From AB-137-C09 sp964458185 (lineage in GTDB: Bacteria; Pseudomonadota; Zetaproteobacteria; Mariprofundales; Mariprofundaceae), in NCBI GenBank assembly GCA_964458185.1, contig CAYWFG010000021.1, positions 1-32,866 of the forward strand: DNA of 32,866 nt, in the 5' to 3' direction. The notes beneath the pieces were generated by a model, which had not been told where the DNA came from, searched no databases, and saw nothing but the letters and a program-made list of their open reading frames with translations. Shown piece after piece: positions 32,817 through 32,866 of the stretch (positions are counted from its first letter, which is position 1; each line of letters begins with the position of its first letter). The translations under genes were made by a program, and so were the position numbers.

Positions 32817-32866
32817 ATACGTGAAATTGCAATGCTAATAGGTCGAAGTAAAAGTAGTGTGCATTG
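32817..32866 (+). pseudogene. Possible transposase helix-turn-helix fragment at window edge
   Basis: The last 50 bases read IREIAMLIGRSKSSVH, which resembles the N-terminal helix-turn-helix of IS30-like transposases (I-R-E-I-A-x-L-x-G-R-S-x-S-x-V). Two stop codons, TAG and TAA, stand just upstream in the same frame, and no normal start precedes it, so this would be a fragment or depend on a start such as ATG 32832. The window ends inside it, and the match is short. Confidence 0.3.

Overview
The window reads as the chromosome of a proteobacterium of intermediate GC. This rests on the gene set and order: tpiA-secG-tRNA-Leu(GAG), a sufR-sufBCDSU-sufT operon, slyD, a glutaredoxin-type arsC, dciA, rlmB, panD, cca, an LDH-like mdh, a DUF3683-type FAD/Fe-S oxidoreductase, aat, pyrE, RNase J and ftsK. 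The combination of RNase J, a Thermus-type pyrE and sufT fits a deep-branching or less studied proteobacterial group (Zetaproteobacteria is one guess), but the sequence alone does not settle the taxon. A run of 100 N (4724-4823) marks an assembly gap between sufB and sufC.

Layout. 1-900 is a decayed accessory patch: a palindromic repeat cut by the window edge, a cas2 gene broken by an in-frame TGA, a ~103 bp hairpin repeat, and a ParD-like antitoxin without a visible toxin. 900-2600 (minus strand) holds the tRNA-Leu/secG/tpiA unit with a terminator. 2700-9070 (plus strand) is the SUF iron-sulphur assembly operon, preceded by a promoter overlapped by an exact match to the core of the type-1 IscR site. 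9200-13850 is a two-gene module, a KAP-family P-loop NTPase overlapping a 1036-residue NACHT NTPase, with codon and base use visibly richer in GC than its neighbours. 13870-17245 (plus) encodes a HI0933/BaiN-like flavoprotein, a BtuF-like binding protein, SlyD, ArsC and DciA. 17335-19748 (minus) encodes a divergent Sua5/YrdC-like protein, RlmB and a DHH phosphoesterase. 19861-22700 has panD, cca (minus) and mdh. 22825-32664 (plus) runs from the large FAD/Fe-S oxidoreductase through a RelE/ParE-type toxin-antitoxin pair, aat, pyrE, RNase J and ftsK. The last 200 bases are non-coding, apart from a possible transposase-like helix-turn-helix fragment at the edge.

How the genes relate. The SUF operon is a self-contained pathway: sulphur mobilisation (SufS, SufU), scaffold (SufBCD), maturation (SufT) and probable feedback repression by the Rrf2-type regulator. 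The KAP-NACHT pair is the strongest candidate for an undescribed system. NACHT proteins in bacteria include anti-phage STAND sensors, the two genes overlap by 4 nt, they sit between unrelated housekeeping genes, and they have their own candidate promoter overlapped by an inverted repeat. The NACHT gene carries a remarkable 234-bp in-frame array of 39 hexanucleotide units encoding a Ser-X dipeptide tract (X = Arg, Leu, Trp, Met). It can vary in length without a frameshift and is the most unusual structure in the window.
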